Source: Amycolatopsis nivea (GTDB lineage: Bacteria > Actinomycetota > Actinomycetes > Mycobacteriales > Pseudonocardiaceae). From it: a stretch of 64,000 nt of DNA. Location: the NCBI RefSeq assembly GCF_004522235.1, contig NZ_SDLT01000004.1, forward strand, positions 1-64,000, given 5' to 3'. Below are positions 16,195 through 25,091 of the stretch, one piece after another (the first letter of the stretch is position 1; the number at the start of each line of letters is the position of its first letter). Below the pieces are notes generated by a model that was given only the letters and a program-made list of their open reading frames with translations, was not told the origin of the DNA and searched no databases. Position numbers and translations under genes: made by a program.

Positions 16195-17385
16195 ATGACC
16201 CGTCGCAGTCTTCTCGTCTCCGGAGCCAGCATCGCCGGTCCCGCGCTCGCTTCCCGGCTCGCGCGCTCCGGCTGGGACGTCACCATCGTCGAACGGTTCG
16301 ATCATCTGCGCGAGGAGGGCCAGAACGTCGACATCCGCGGCGTCGGCCGCCAGGTGTTGCGCAAGATGGGGCTCGAAGAGGCGGTCCGCGCCGCGCACAC
16401 CGGCGAGGTCGGCACGCAGTTCGTGGACGGACACGGCCGCGTGGTCGCCGAGTTCCGCGCCGGCGAGGGCGATTCCGGAGGCGGGACTGCCGAGATCGAA
16501 ATCCTGCGCGGCCAGCTGTCGAGACTGCTGTACGAGCAGTCAGCCGGCGAGACGACGTATCGATTCGGCGACCAGATCCAGGCGTTGCACGACGACGGCA
16601 CCGGCGTGGACGTCGATTTCCAGAGCGGCCAAACTCAGCGCTTCGACGCCGTCGTCATTGCCGAAGGCCTGCGCTCCCGCACCCGCGCGATGCTGATGCC
16701 GGACGCGCGTCCGCACGAACTCGGCCTCTACACCGCACACCTCGCGATCCCGCGCATCGCCACCGACAACGCTTGGTGGCGCACGATGTTCTGCGGCCGC
16801 GGCCGGATGTTGTTCCTGCGTCCGGACAACGTCGGCACGATGCGCGCCGGACTGTTCTTCCTGTCCGACGTGCGCGGACTGGACCGGCTCACCCCCGAAG
16901 ACACCGTGTCCGTGCTGCGCAAGACGTACGCCGACGTCGGCTGGGAAGGGCCGCGCGTACTGGCCGAAATGGACAACGGCTCGCTTTACCTGGAGGGCGT
17001 CGGCCAGACGAAACTGCCGACGTGGCACCAAGGCCGGGTCGTCTTGCTCGGCGACGCCGCGTACTGCGCTTCACCGATCAGCGGCATGGGCACGACGCTC
17101 GCCCTGACCGGCGCGTACATCCTGGCCGGAGAGCTCATGGCGCACGAAGACCCGCAGGCGGCGTTCGGTCAGTACGAACACCGGATGCGGCCGCTGGTCG
17201 CCGAGGCGCAGAGGCTTTTCCCCGGTGCGCCGCAGGTGACGATGCCGAGGTCGCGGGCGCATCGGACCGCGCTTCACGCCGCGCTGCGGATGGCGAGCAC
17301 GCCGTTGGCGCAGCGGCTGGGCAAGGTCGCGGGACGGTTCGAGAAGCCGCGTTCGGAAGCGATCGCGCTGCCGGAGTACGCGTAG
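16195..17385 (+). CDS. FAD-dependent monooxygenase (PHBH/TetX-like)
   Basis: A 396-aa flavoprotein hydroxylase. The FAD-binding motif VSGASIAGPALASRLARSGW is at the N-terminus, the arginine-containing middle motif is AVVIAEGLRSRTR, and the second FAD motif is VVLLGDAAYCASPISGMG near residue 285. Enzymes of this group hydroxylate aromatic compounds or inactivate drugs such as tetracycline or rifampicin. The start follows AAGGAGGAG. The divergent MarR gene and operator suggest induction by an aromatic or drug-like ligand. It ends 1 bp before the convergent FabH-like gene. Confidence 0.9.
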   Translation: MTRRSLLVSGASIAGPALASRLARSGWDVTIVERFDHLREEGQNVDIRGVGRQVLRKMGLEEAVRAAHTGEVGTQFVDGHGRVVAEFRAGEGDSGGGTAEIEILRGQLSRLLYEQSAGETTYRFGDQIQALHDDGTGVDVDFQSGQTQRFDAVVIAEGLRSRTRAMLMPDARPHELGLYTAHLAIPRIATDNAWWRTMFCGRGRMLFLRPDNVGTMRAGLFFLSDVRGLDRLTPEDTVSVLRKTYADVGWEGPRVLAEMDNGSLYLEGVGQTKLPTWHQGRVVLLGDAAYCASPISGMGTTLALTGAYILAGELMAHEDPQAAFGQYEHRMRPLVAEAQRLFPGAPQVTMPRSRAHRTALHAALRMASTPLAQRLGKVAGRFEKPRSEAIALPEYA

Positions 17386-17386
17386 C

Positions 17387-18385
17387 TCAGGGCAGTTCGG
17401 GCCAGGTCAGCACCGTGGAACCCCAGGTCAGCCCGGCTCCGAACGCGGTGAGCAGCACCCGGTGGCCCGGCGTCAGCGTCCCGTCGGCGACCGCGTCCGC
17501 GAGCGCCAGCGGGATCGACGCCGCGCTGGTGTTGCCGACCCGCTCGATGTTCGACACCACCGCGTCCGCGGGCATGCCGAGCTGTTTCGCGGTCGCCTGG
17601 AGGATGCGGATGTTCGCCTGGTGCCCGACGAACCGGTCGACGTCGCCGACCATCCAGCCGGCCTCTTCCAGCACCGCGCGCGAGGATTCCGCCATCCGCG
17701 CGCACGCCTGCCGGAACACGGCCGTGCCCTGCATGACCATGAACCGGTCCTTCGGGTTCTCCGGCACCCGCTGCGCCGCACCGCCCGCCTCGACCCACAG
17801 CAGCTTGGCCAGTTCGCCCTCGCTGTGCAGATCGAACGGGCCGAGCGCGCCGCGTTCGCCGGGCTCGCCCGCGCGCAGCAGCACCGCGCCGCCGCCGTCG
17901 CCGAAGATCGGCACCGTGGTGCGGTCGTCCGGGTCGACCAGCGAGGTGAAGACGTCCGCGCCGATCACCAGCACCCGCTCGGCCATCCCGCCCGCGATGA
18001 AGCCGGCGGCGGTGGCGAGCGCGTAGATGAAGCCGCTGCACACCGCGTTGACGTCGAGGGCCAGCACCGTGCCGAGGCCGAGCCGGGCCGCCACCTGCGG
18101 AGCGGTGGCGGGGCACAGCTGGTCGGCGGTGGAGGTGGCCAGCACGACGGCGTCCGCGTGCCCGTCCGGGCCGAGCGCCGCCCGCCCCGCCTCCTCGGCG
18201 AGATCCACTGTGGACTGGCCGGGGGCGACGCGGCGGCGCTCGCGGATCCCGGTGCGGGTGCGGATCCACTCGTCGCTGGTGTCCAGGCGGGCCGAGATCT
18301 CGTCGTTCGTCACCACGTGCTCGGGCAGCGCGCCGCCGATCCCGGCGACGACTGCGGCACGGTGGCGCGACCGGACAGCGCTCAT
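17387..18385 (-). CDS. 3-oxoacyl-ACP synthase III (FabH/KAS III family)
   Basis: A 332-aa thiolase-fold condensing enzyme. The triad is complete: Cys116 in LDVNAVCSGFIYAL, His in FVGHQANIRIL and Asn in NIERVGNTSAASIP. Such enzymes start fatty acid chains by joining acyl-CoA to malonyl-ACP, or work in natural product starter-unit chemistry. The gene is alone, not with fabD/acpP/fabF, so a specialised or backup role is possible. The start ATG is clear. A short palindrome at 18445-18458 lies upstream. Confidence 0.92.
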   Translation of the reverse strand: MSAVRSRHRAAVVAGIGGALPEHVVTNDEISARLDTSDEWIRTRTGIRERRRVAPGQSTVDLAEEAGRAALGPDGHADAVVLATSTADQLCPATAPQVAARLGLGTVLALDVNAVCSGFIYALATAAGFIAGGMAERVLVIGADVFTSLVDPDDRTTVPIFGDGGGAVLLRAGEPGERGALGPFDLHSEGELAKLLWVEAGGAAQRVPENPKDRFMVMQGTAVFRQACARMAESSRAVLEEAGWMVGDVDRFVGHQANIRILQATAKQLGMPADAVVSNIERVGNTSAASIPLALADAVADGTLTPGHRVLLTAFGAGLTWGSTVLTWPELP

Positions 18386-18444
18386 GGCGGAACCTCCCAG
18401 ACCGGCTTGTTGGCGGACGTCGCCGGTTGCCTCCCTTGTATGGC

Positions 18445-18458
18445 CTACCCCTGGGTAG
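18445..18458. promoter_or_regulatory. short inverted repeat upstream of the FabH-like gene
   Basis: CTACCC and GGGTAG are separated by two bases, about 60 bp upstream of the FabH-like start and within the 203-bp divergent gap to the Lrp-type regulator. It may be an operator. No further support is visible. Confidence 0.25.
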
Positions 18459-18588
18459 ACCGGTCAGTTGTGTTCCACGTCACTAAGAGACCTCTTCCAC
18501 ATTCGCTCGATAGGAGGTATTGCGACCAGCGTCTCGGCGGCGTGATAAACCCGAGGCTTTTTGTCGGTCCGCCCGGTTAGCCTGAAGT

Positions 18589-19059
18589 GTGCGCACTCCC
18601 GACCTGGACCAGCTTGACCTCGCCATCCTCTCCTGCCTGCAGACCGACGCCCGCACGATCGCCGAGGTCATCGGGTCCAAAGTCGGCCTGTCCGCCGCGG
18701 CCGTGCAGCGGCGGATCAAGCGGCTGCGCGAAGCCGGAGTGATCGAGAAGGAGGTCGCGGTGCTGTCCCCGGCCGCGCTCGGACTGGACATGACGTTCGT
18801 CGTCATGGTCGAGATGGAACGCGAGAGCCTGGCGGTGCTCGACGGCTTCCGCGCCCAGGTCCTCGCCGACGACTGCGTGCAGCAGTGCTACTACGTCACC
18901 GGCACCGCGGACTTCGTCCTCGTGGTCACCTGCCCGGACATGGCGGCGTTCGAGAATTTCGCGCGGCGGATGTTCTTCGACAACCCCAACGTCCGGCATT
19001 TCACCACGAGCGTGGCCATGGACCGGGTCAAAGTGGGCCTCACGCTGCCGCTTTCCTGA
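18589..19059 (+). CDS. Lrp/AsnC family transcriptional regulator
   Basis: A 156-aa regulator. The N-terminal helix-turn-helix (LDLAILSCLQTDARTIAEV, then LSAAAVQRRIKRLREAGVI) is followed by a RAM ligand-binding domain (VVMVEMERES, then CYYVTGTADFVLVVTCPDM). Lrp-type proteins sense amino acids and form octamers or larger. The start is a GTG at 18589. It is divergent from the FabH-like gene, which it may control, and followed by the SsgA-like gene after 165 bp. Confidence 0.92.
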   Translation: MRTPDLDQLDLAILSCLQTDARTIAEVIGSKVGLSAAAVQRRIKRLREAGVIEKEVAVLSPAALGLDMTFVVMVEMERESLAVLDGFRAQVLADDCVQQCYYVTGTADFVLVVTCPDMAAFENFARRMFFDNPNVRHFTTSVAMDRVKVGLTLPLS

Positions 19060-19224
19060 CCTGCGCGGAAACGCAAGGGTTCTGTGTCCGGCGTTACGCG
19101 TTCGCGGCCTGATGCAACCGATCGCGTGAACGTCGGCGGAACGACGTCATGTGCTCCCGAGTCGATCATCTCCCTGCCGACCAGTTCGCGAGGCGCGAAC
19201 GACCGGAGGACTCCAGGAGCAGCC

Positions 19225-19632
19225 GTGCACACCACCGACGCCGTACACCAGACCCAGTTCGTACTGCTGAACGAGAGCACTACGCCGGTGCTGTCCCGCC
19301 TCTCCTTCCACGTGGCGGAGCCCTACGCGGTCACCGTGGCGTTCCGGACCGAGCGGGGCCGGTGGATCGAGTGGACGTTCGCCCGCGACCTGCTCGTGAC
19401 CGGGCTGGACGAGCCGACCGGGATCGGCGACGTGCGGATCCGGCCCGACCTGTCCGAGGACGAGGCCTTGCTGACGCTGGAAATCGAGTCGCCCGACGGC
19501 TACGCGTCGTTCGAGCTGGAGCGCGCCGACCTCGAGGCGTTCCTCGAATCCTCCTACGAGCTGGTGCCGCTCGGAGCCGAGAGCGAGCACTTCGACATCG
19601 ACGGGCTGATCGAGGAGATCAGCAACGTCTGA
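19225..19632 (+). CDS. SsgA-like sporulation/cell-division protein (SsgB-like)
   Basis: A 135-aa SsgA-like protein (SALP). The diagnostic core is PYAVTVAFRTERGRWIEWTF, then ARDLLVTGLDEPTGIGDVR, and HFDIDGLIEEI at the end. SALPs guide septum placement by FtsZ in sporulating actinomycetes; SsgB is the member most widely shared. Here it suggests a morphologically complex, filament-forming organism. The start is the GTG at 19225 with CCAGGAG upstream. A strong hairpin follows the stop. Confidence 0.92.
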   Translation: MHTTDAVHQTQFVLLNESTTPVLSRLSFHVAEPYAVTVAFRTERGRWIEWTFARDLLVTGLDEPTGIGDVRIRPDLSEDEALLTLEIESPDGYASFELERADLEAFLESSYELVPLGAESEHFDIDGLIEEISNV

Positions 19633-19662
19633 CCGAAGACCTGCCGATCCCGCGGCAATGCG

Positions 19663-19709
19663 GACAAGGGCGGTTCGAGTGCGCTGGAGGCACTCGAGCC
19701 GCCCTTGTC
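19663..19709. terminator. 20-bp hairpin between convergent genes
   Basis: The arm from 19663 (GACAAGGGCGG...) pairs with 19690-19709 over 20 bp, with one G-U pair and a 7-base loop. It sits between the convergent SsgA-like and S1 peptidase genes and can stop both; there is no long T run. Confidence 0.75.
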
Positions 19710-19719
19710 GCGTTTGGAC

Positions 19720-20817
19720 TCAGCCGCGGACGAGCGTCGTGCCGGTCGCCGACAGCGCGACGTTCACCGGGTAGTAGTAGCTGTTGACGGTGTCGCCGCC
19801 GGAAACCATGCCCTGTGCCTGGTTTCCGCTGATGAACGAACCGCCGGAGTCGCCGTGGTCGGACCGGGCGTTGGTGAGCACCATGCCGGTCACGGTGCCT
19901 TCCTGGTAGCGCACGGTCTGGTTCTTGGCGCGGATCGTGCCGCAGGTCCAGCCGGTGGTGGAACCGGACTTGCACACCGAAGCGCCGACGGCGGCCTCAG
20001 TGGAACCGGCGACGCGGGTGCCGTTGTTGATCTGGCCGACCGGGGTCCAGTTGCTGTTGACCCGCGCGGCCGCGTAGTCCGCGCCGGGGAAGCGGTAGGT
20101 GGTGAACTGGCCCATCGCGACCCGGTTGTAGCCGGACAGCGCGCCGCCGCCGGTGAGTGCGGCGCAGTGGCCCGCGGTCAGGAAGCCGCCGTTCACCGAG
20201 AATCCGACGGAGCAGCGGGACGAGCTGCCGATGTAATACGCATCCCCGCCGAGGACGTTGTAGTGCGCCTTGGGCACTGCCGAGGTCTCCGTCACGGTCA
20301 CCGCTGAACTGTCCACACCGGACTGACGGACGAACTGCTCCGCCGCGCCGCGCTGTCCCTTGAGGACAGTCAGGCTGATCCGGTTGCTCGCGGTGTCGAT
20401 GCCCCAGCCGGTCACCGACTTCGGTGCCGCCTTCTCGTGGGCGTTGAGCGTCTGCACGGTCGAGTCGAGCTGCCGGGCGCTGAACCGGACCACCTGTGCC
20501 TCGGCGCCGGCCGCGCGCACCTGGTCGACCAGCGCCGCGTCGGTCACCGAGACCACGGCTTTGCCGGTCGACGCGTTGAAGCTCGTGCCGCTGAAGCGTT
20601 CGCCGAGAGACTTCTCCAGTGCCGCGCCGACCTTGTTCGCGGCCTCCTCGTTCGCGAGCCGGGCAAGTGCCTGGCCGTGGGTGAGGCCGAGGTCGCGCTG
20701 CATCGCCGGGACCATGTCGGGGTTGAGCGGAGCGGCGCTGGCGGCCGGGACGCCGGCGAAGATCGCCGTCACCGCCGCGGCAGCGGTTGCGGCGCCGAGG
20801 AATCTGATGGCTTTCAT
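19720..20817 (-). CDS. secreted S1 serine protease (streptogrisin/alpha-lytic type)
   Basis: A 365-aa secreted zymogen. It has a signal peptide (MKAIRFLGAATAAAAV, cut after the ASA near residue 28), a pro-region of about 150 residues of the alpha-lytic protease propeptide type that folds the enzyme, and a catalytic domain with His in FLTAGHCAAL, Asp in FPGADYAAARV and Ser in DHGDSGGSFI. Cysteine pairs flank the active site, as in streptogrisins. The start is the ATG at 20817 behind GAGGGAGAAG. The 358 bp upstream to the LuxR gene hold no gene and must carry both promoters. Confidence 0.93.
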   Translation of the reverse strand: MKAIRFLGAATAAAAVTAIFAGVPAASAAPLNPDMVPAMQRDLGLTHGQALARLANEEAANKVGAALEKSLGERFSGTSFNASTGKAVVSVTDAALVDQVRAAGAEAQVVRFSARQLDSTVQTLNAHEKAAPKSVTGWGIDTASNRISLTVLKGQRGAAEQFVRQSGVDSSAVTVTETSAVPKAHYNVLGGDAYYIGSSSRCSVGFSVNGGFLTAGHCAALTGGGALSGYNRVAMGQFTTYRFPGADYAAARVNSNWTPVGQINNGTRVAGSTEAAVGASVCKSGSTTGWTCGTIRAKNQTVRYQEGTVTGMVLTNARSDHGDSGGSFISGNQAQGMVSGGDTVNSYYYPVNVALSATGTTLVRG

Positions 20818-21175
20818 GCTTCTCCCTCGCGTTCGGTTCCCCCCGGCCTCGAAGGGTGCGGCGGTGGTCCAATCCACTGCAATAAGGGGGCGCGAGAATA
20901 GGTAGCGGAGCAATCCTTAAGTAGGGACTTGTGCGACTACCGAGCGTTCGCCGCGGCAGCGGGCGTCCGTGGGTTGTTCCGCTGAACCGGCGAACTCCAC
21001 GAGGTTTCGCACTCTTTGTGACCGCGCGCCGGGTTTTCTTCTGCCATTTGGTTACCGTGCGGAGGCAGACGTGTGAGGAGCGTGCGCATACTCCCGTCGA
21101 GAGTCGGTTTACCCCGCCCCGCGCACTGCTTAAGCTCCGGGCGAAACGGACAAGATGCTCGCTGGGGAGGTCGTG
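20818..21175. promoter_or_regulatory. 358-bp divergent intergenic region
   Basis: This region lies between the start of the S1 peptidase gene and that of the large LuxR-type regulator. I see no gene in it. It must hold the promoters of both, but I could not pick out a convincing -35/-10 pair or operator by eye. Confidence 0.3.
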
Positions 21176-23983
21176 ATGTGGCCGGCCGTTCCGACGGTGG
21201 TGTCCGTGCGTCCGCGTCCGGCGGCTTTCGCCGGACGGGACCGCGAACTCGCCGCCGTCGCCGAAGTTCTCGGACACCGACCCGCCGCGGTGCTGGTGGA
21301 GGGCGCGCCGGGAATGGGCAAAACCCGGCTGCTCGCCGAACTCGCCGCGCGCCCGGAGTTTTCCCGCGTCCGCGTGCTGCGCGGCGCGTGCCCGCGACTG
21401 GCCGAGCCGTTTCCCTACGGTCCAGTGCTGGAAGCGTTGCGCTCCGCCGGGGATCGGCTCGGACCGCTGAGCCCGGTTGCCGGTGCGCTGCAACCACTTC
21501 TGCCAGAACTCGCCGACGTCCTGCCACCCGCGCCGGAACCGCTGCCGGACGCCAGCGCCGGGCGGCATCGCGTGTTCCGCGCGTTCCGGGAACTGCTGAT
21601 CGCCTGCGGTCCGACCGTCTTGCTCATCGACGATCTGCATCGCGCCGACCCGGGAACCGGCGACCTGCTGCGCTTCCTTGCCGTCGACTGGCCGCCGGAA
21701 CTAGGCGTGGTCGCCACTTGCCGCGCTGGGAACTCTCGCGTTCGCACCGCGCCAGAAGTACACAGCGCGCAGGTGACGCTCGGTCCGTTGGATGCCGCGG
21801 CGGTCACCGCGATGGCTTGCGACCTCCTGGGGTTGCCCCGGATCAGCGCCGAGTTCGCCGCGAAGCTGCACGAGTACACGGCCGGGATTCCTTTTGTCGC
21901 TGAAGAAACTCTCCGCGCGTTGCGGGGCGTTGAACTGACTGAGTCGGCGTTGGATCGGCTGGAAGTTCCTGCCGCGCTTCAGGAATCGGTGTCCAGGCAG
22001 CTGTCCGCGCTGCCTAGGGCCGCAGTCCAGCGCACCAAAGCCGCCGCCGTGCTCAACATGCCCGCAGAGTTGTCGGTGCTGAACGAACTGGCCGGGTTGG
22101 CCGAGAACGAGAGCGCGTTGTCGGACGGGCTGTTGGACGAGGTCGACGACAATCGCTACGGCTTCAGACATCCGTTCGCGCGCAAAGCCGTGTACGATGG
22201 TCTCAGCGCGTCCGAGCGGAAATTGTTGCACACCAAGGCAATGCACCTTCCTGGTCAACCGTTGTCGCTGCACGCCGCCCATGCGCAGGCCGCCGGACGC
22301 GTCGAGGAATGGCAGTACTACGCGGAACAAGCGGCTGACGAAGCGATCGCGCACGGCGATACCGCACGCGCCATCGATCTGCTGCAGGCGATCGTCGCGA
22401 AGGCCGACGAGGACGCGGTCGGCCGGTTGGCGAAGAAACTCAGCGATGTGTCGCTGCGTGTCTTCCGCCCCGATGTCCATCTGACACTGGAAAAGGTGCT
22501 CGAAGACCGGCCGCTGCCGCCAGCCGTGCACGGGACGATCCGGCTCGCGCTGGGCATGCTGCTGGTCCGCGTCGCTGGACGGCTGGAGCAGGGGCGCGCG
22601 GCGGTGGAACGCGCCGTCGCCGAGCTGGCGGACCGGCCGGAACTGGCCGCGCGCGGGATCAACCTGCTCGCGCTGCCGTTCGACGGGCTCACCCCGCTGT
22701 CCTGGCACGAGCAGTGGATGCGCCGCGCCCGGGAAGTCCACTCCGGACTGACCGACCCCGAGCTGCGGCTCGCGCTCACCGGCGACCGGATCGCGACCGC
22801 CGCGCACATCGGCGACGGTTCGGCGTGGGCGGAGTTTCAGGCGATGCCGGACACCGCGCCGAGCGTTGCCGAGCGCGTCCAGCTGGCCCGGCTGTGGTGC
22901 AATCTCGCCGACGCGCAATCGTGGTCGGGCCACCTCGACCGGACCGAAAAGCTGGTCGCCGAAGGCCTGCGCCGGGCTTCCGAAGCCGGTGCGCTGTACC
23001 CGAAAGGCCTGATCGAAGGCACCGAAGTACGGCTTGCCTGGTTCCGCGGCAATTGGGACGGCCTAGCCGAGGCGACCGAAGACGTCCGTACCCGGCACCC
23101 GGCGCTGGGCGCGATCGTCATGGAGACGTCGCTGGTGCTGGGCGGGCTGGCCGCGGTGCGCGGCGAGTTCGCGGCAGCGCGAAGACACTTGGCCGACGCC
23201 TCGGCACACCGTCCGGGCGAAGGCCCTATCCCCGTTGTGTTGTGCGCGGCTTCGGTGTTGATCGGCGTGCACCTGTCGACCGACGACGTCGCCGCGGCCT
23301 GCGAAGCCGCCGATGTAGCTGTCGACGCCGCACGTCGCAAAGGCGTGTGGGTCTGGGCAGCGTCGCTCGTCCCAGCCGCCGCGGAGGCGTACACGCGCGC
23401 AGACCGTTGGCATGACGCCGACGCTTTCGTCGAAGAGTTCGCGCGCGGCATCGAAGACCGCGACGCACCCCTCGCCACTGCCGCCCTGCACGCTGGCCGC
23501 GCCGTCCTGACAAACGCCCGCGCGAAACACCTAGCGGCCGCGACGCTCTTCGACACCGCAGCCGACGCGTACGCAGAGCTGCCGATGCCGTACCTCGCCA
23601 CCGGCATGCGTGAACGCGCGGCGCGCTGTCGTCTCGAAGCAGGACAGAGCGGTGCGACAGCTGCGCTCAGTCAGGCCGCAGCTGCGTACGTACAGCTAGG
23701 TGCCACGCGCGACGCTGGCCGCTGTCATCACGTGCTTCGCGAACACGGTGCTTGGGCACCGTCACAGCGCGGCCGTCGCGGTTACGGTCGTGAGCTGTCG
23801 CCGCGAGAGCGCGAAGTCGCCGAGATGCTCGCGGAAGGCCGGACAAACCGTCAGATCGCCGACGGACTGTTCCTGTCTCCGCGCACGGTGGAGCAGCACG
23901 TCGCGAAGGTGCTTCGCAAGCTAGGCGCGCGAAGCCGCACGGACGTCGCGAGGAAACTGCCGTCACCGGAAACCGCGCGGTAA
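21176..23983 (+). CDS. large ATPase LuxR-family regulator (LAL type)
   Basis: A 935-aa regulator of the LAL type. Near the N-terminus are the Walker A loop VEGAPGMGKTRLLAEL and Walker B VLLIDDLHRADPG (an AAA-16-like ATPase), the middle is helical and TPR-like, and the C-terminus carries a LuxR helix-turn-helix (LSPREREVAEMLAEGRTNRQ, then SPRTVEQHVAKVL). Such proteins are often pathway-specific activators. The ATG at 21176 is five bases behind GGGGAGG; upstream in-frame starts at 21155 and 21173 are less well placed. There is no biosynthetic cluster next to it, so the target is unclear; the divergent secreted protease is a candidate. Confidence 0.93.
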   Translation: MWPAVPTVVSVRPRPAAFAGRDRELAAVAEVLGHRPAAVLVEGAPGMGKTRLLAELAARPEFSRVRVLRGACPRLAEPFPYGPVLEALRSAGDRLGPLSPVAGALQPLLPELADVLPPAPEPLPDASAGRHRVFRAFRELLIACGPTVLLIDDLHRADPGTGDLLRFLAVDWPPELGVVATCRAGNSRVRTAPEVHSAQVTLGPLDAAAVTAMACDLLGLPRISAEFAAKLHEYTAGIPFVAEETLRALRGVELTESALDRLEVPAALQESVSRQLSALPRAAVQRTKAAAVLNMPAELSVLNELAGLAENESALSDGLLDEVDDNRYGFRHPFARKAVYDGLSASERKLLHTKAMHLPGQPLSLHAAHAQAAGRVEEWQYYAEQAADEAIAHGDTARAIDLLQAIVAKADEDAVGRLAKKLSDVSLRVFRPDVHLTLEKVLEDRPLPPAVHGTIRLALGMLLVRVAGRLEQGRAAVERAVAELADRPELAARGINLLALPFDGLTPLSWHEQWMRRAREVHSGLTDPELRLALTGDRIATAAHIGDGSAWAEFQAMPDTAPSVAERVQLARLWCNLADAQSWSGHLDRTEKLVAEGLRRASEAGALYPKGLIEGTEVRLAWFRGNWDGLAEATEDVRTRHPALGAIVMETSLVLGGLAAVRGEFAAARRHLADASAHRPGEGPIPVVLCAASVLIGVHLSTDDVAAACEAADVAVDAARRKGVWVWAASLVPAAAEAYTRADRWHDADAFVEEFARGIEDRDAPLATAALHAGRAVLTNARAKHLAAATLFDTAADAYAELPMPYLATGMRERAARCRLEAGQSGATAALSQAAAAYVQLGATRDAGRCHHVLREHGAWAPSQRGRRGYGRELSPREREVAEMLAEGRTNRQIADGLFLSPRTVEQHVAKVLRKLGARSRTDVARKLPSPETAR

Positions 23984-24003
23984 CGAGCACACCGTCCTAC
24001 CGT

Positions 24004-24684
24004 GTGCACGTGGCTGATAAACCAGTGCCTGCCTGGCGGCGGGCGACCAAAGGCGAAACCCGGTGGCCCGCGGCGGCCGTCGTCATCGGAACCCTCGCCC
24101 TGCAGCTCGCCTTGCCCGACGAGATGGTGCTGCACCCATGGTGGCTGCTGCCCTCGCTGACCGCGGTGCTGATCATCGCGCTGCTGTTGCTGAACCCCGG
24201 TCGGCTCACCGAGTTCAACATCGTCGAGCGCATGGTCGCACTGACCGCGCTCGCCGTCGTCAGCGTGCTCAACGGCGCGTCCGCGGTGCAGCTGGTGATC
24301 GGGATCGCACAGGGCGCGCAACGCGGGCACGCGGTGCAGGTGCTGATCAGCGGCGTGGTCATCTACTGGACCAACATCGTCGTCTTCTCGCTCTGGTACT
24401 GGGAGTTCGACCGCGGCGGCCCGGCCCGGCGCGCGGCGGGCCGGGCGGACTTCCCCGACCTGCAGTTTCCGCAGATGAGCGACCCGTCGATGGCGAAGGC
24501 CGAATGGGAACCGCGGTACCTGGACTACCTCTACACGTCGTTCACCAACGCCACCGCGTTCAGCCCGACCGACGTCATGCCGCTGCGGATCTGGGCGAAA
24601 ATGACCATGATGGTCCAGGCCGGGATCTCGCTGCTGCTCGCGTTGATGGTGTTCGCCTGGGCGGTCAACGGCCTCCAAGGCTGA
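24004..24684 (+). CDS. DUF1345-like integral membrane protein
   Basis: A 226-aa membrane protein with about five hydrophobic helices (AAAVVIGTLALQLALP, WWLLPSLTAVLIIALLLL, MVALTALAVVSVLNG, VLISGVVIYWTNIVVFSLWY and a C-terminal helix). The loop DYLYTSFTNATAFSPTDVMP before the last helix resembles the FT...F.pTD pattern of DUF1345 and related channel-like proteins. The start is a GTG. It follows the LuxR gene by 20 bp and could be co-transcribed. The function is unknown. Confidence 0.75.
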   Translation: MHVADKPVPAWRRATKGETRWPAAAVVIGTLALQLALPDEMVLHPWWLLPSLTAVLIIALLLLNPGRLTEFNIVERMVALTALAVVSVLNGASAVQLVIGIAQGAQRGHAVQVLISGVVIYWTNIVVFSLWYWEFDRGGPARRAAGRADFPDLQFPQMSDPSMAKAEWEPRYLDYLYTSFTNATAFSPTDVMPLRIWAKMTMMVQAGISLLLALMVFAWAVNGLQG

Positions 24685-24727
24685 AACCCGCTGGCCTCGC
24701 CCGCGTCCGAGAGGTATATCTCCGGCC

Positions 24728-25048
24728 ATGGAGCTTCCCGAACCGCCGTACTACGCGGTGATCTTCACGTCCCGGCGCACCGACGGCGACCGCGGCTACG
24801 CCGAGCGCGCCGCCGCTATGGCCGAACTCGCCGCGAAACAGCCCGGCTACCTCGGTATCAACTCCGTCCGCGACGAGTCCGGGCTCGGCATCACCGTGTC
24901 GTACTGGCAGGACGAGGAATCCATCGCCGGATGGCGCACCAACCTGGAGCACACCGAAACCCGCAACCAGGGCCGCGCCGAGTGGTATCGCGAGTTCGAC
25001 GTCCAGGTCTCCCGGGTCGAACGCGCCTACCGCTTCGAACGTCCGTGA
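24728..25048 (+). CDS. antibiotic biosynthesis monooxygenase (ABM) domain protein
   Basis: A 106-aa ferredoxin-like fold protein. YYAVIFTSRRTDGDRGYAER, QPGYLGINSVRDESGLGITV and SYWQDEESIAGWR are typical of small ABM-domain proteins, which act as monooxygenases or bind small aromatic or haem-like ligands. It closely follows the DUF1345-like gene and is followed by an intrinsic terminator. The substrate is unknown. Confidence 0.88.
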   Translation: MELPEPPYYAVIFTSRRTDGDRGYAERAAAMAELAAKQPGYLGINSVRDESGLGITVSYWQDEESIAGWRTNLEHTETRNQGRAEWYREFDVQVSRVERAYRFERP

Positions 25049-25052
25049 AGGA

Positions 25053-25083
25053 GCCCCTGAGGGAATCGGATTCCCTCAGGGGC
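25053..25083 (+). terminator. intrinsic terminator after the ABM gene
   Basis: A perfect 14-bp stem (GCCCCTGAGGGAAT with its complement) with a 3-base loop begins 5 bp past the ABM stop and is followed by CTTGCTTTTT. It also faces the convergent G1 peptidase gene. Confidence 0.85.
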
Positions 25084-25091
25084 CTTGCTTT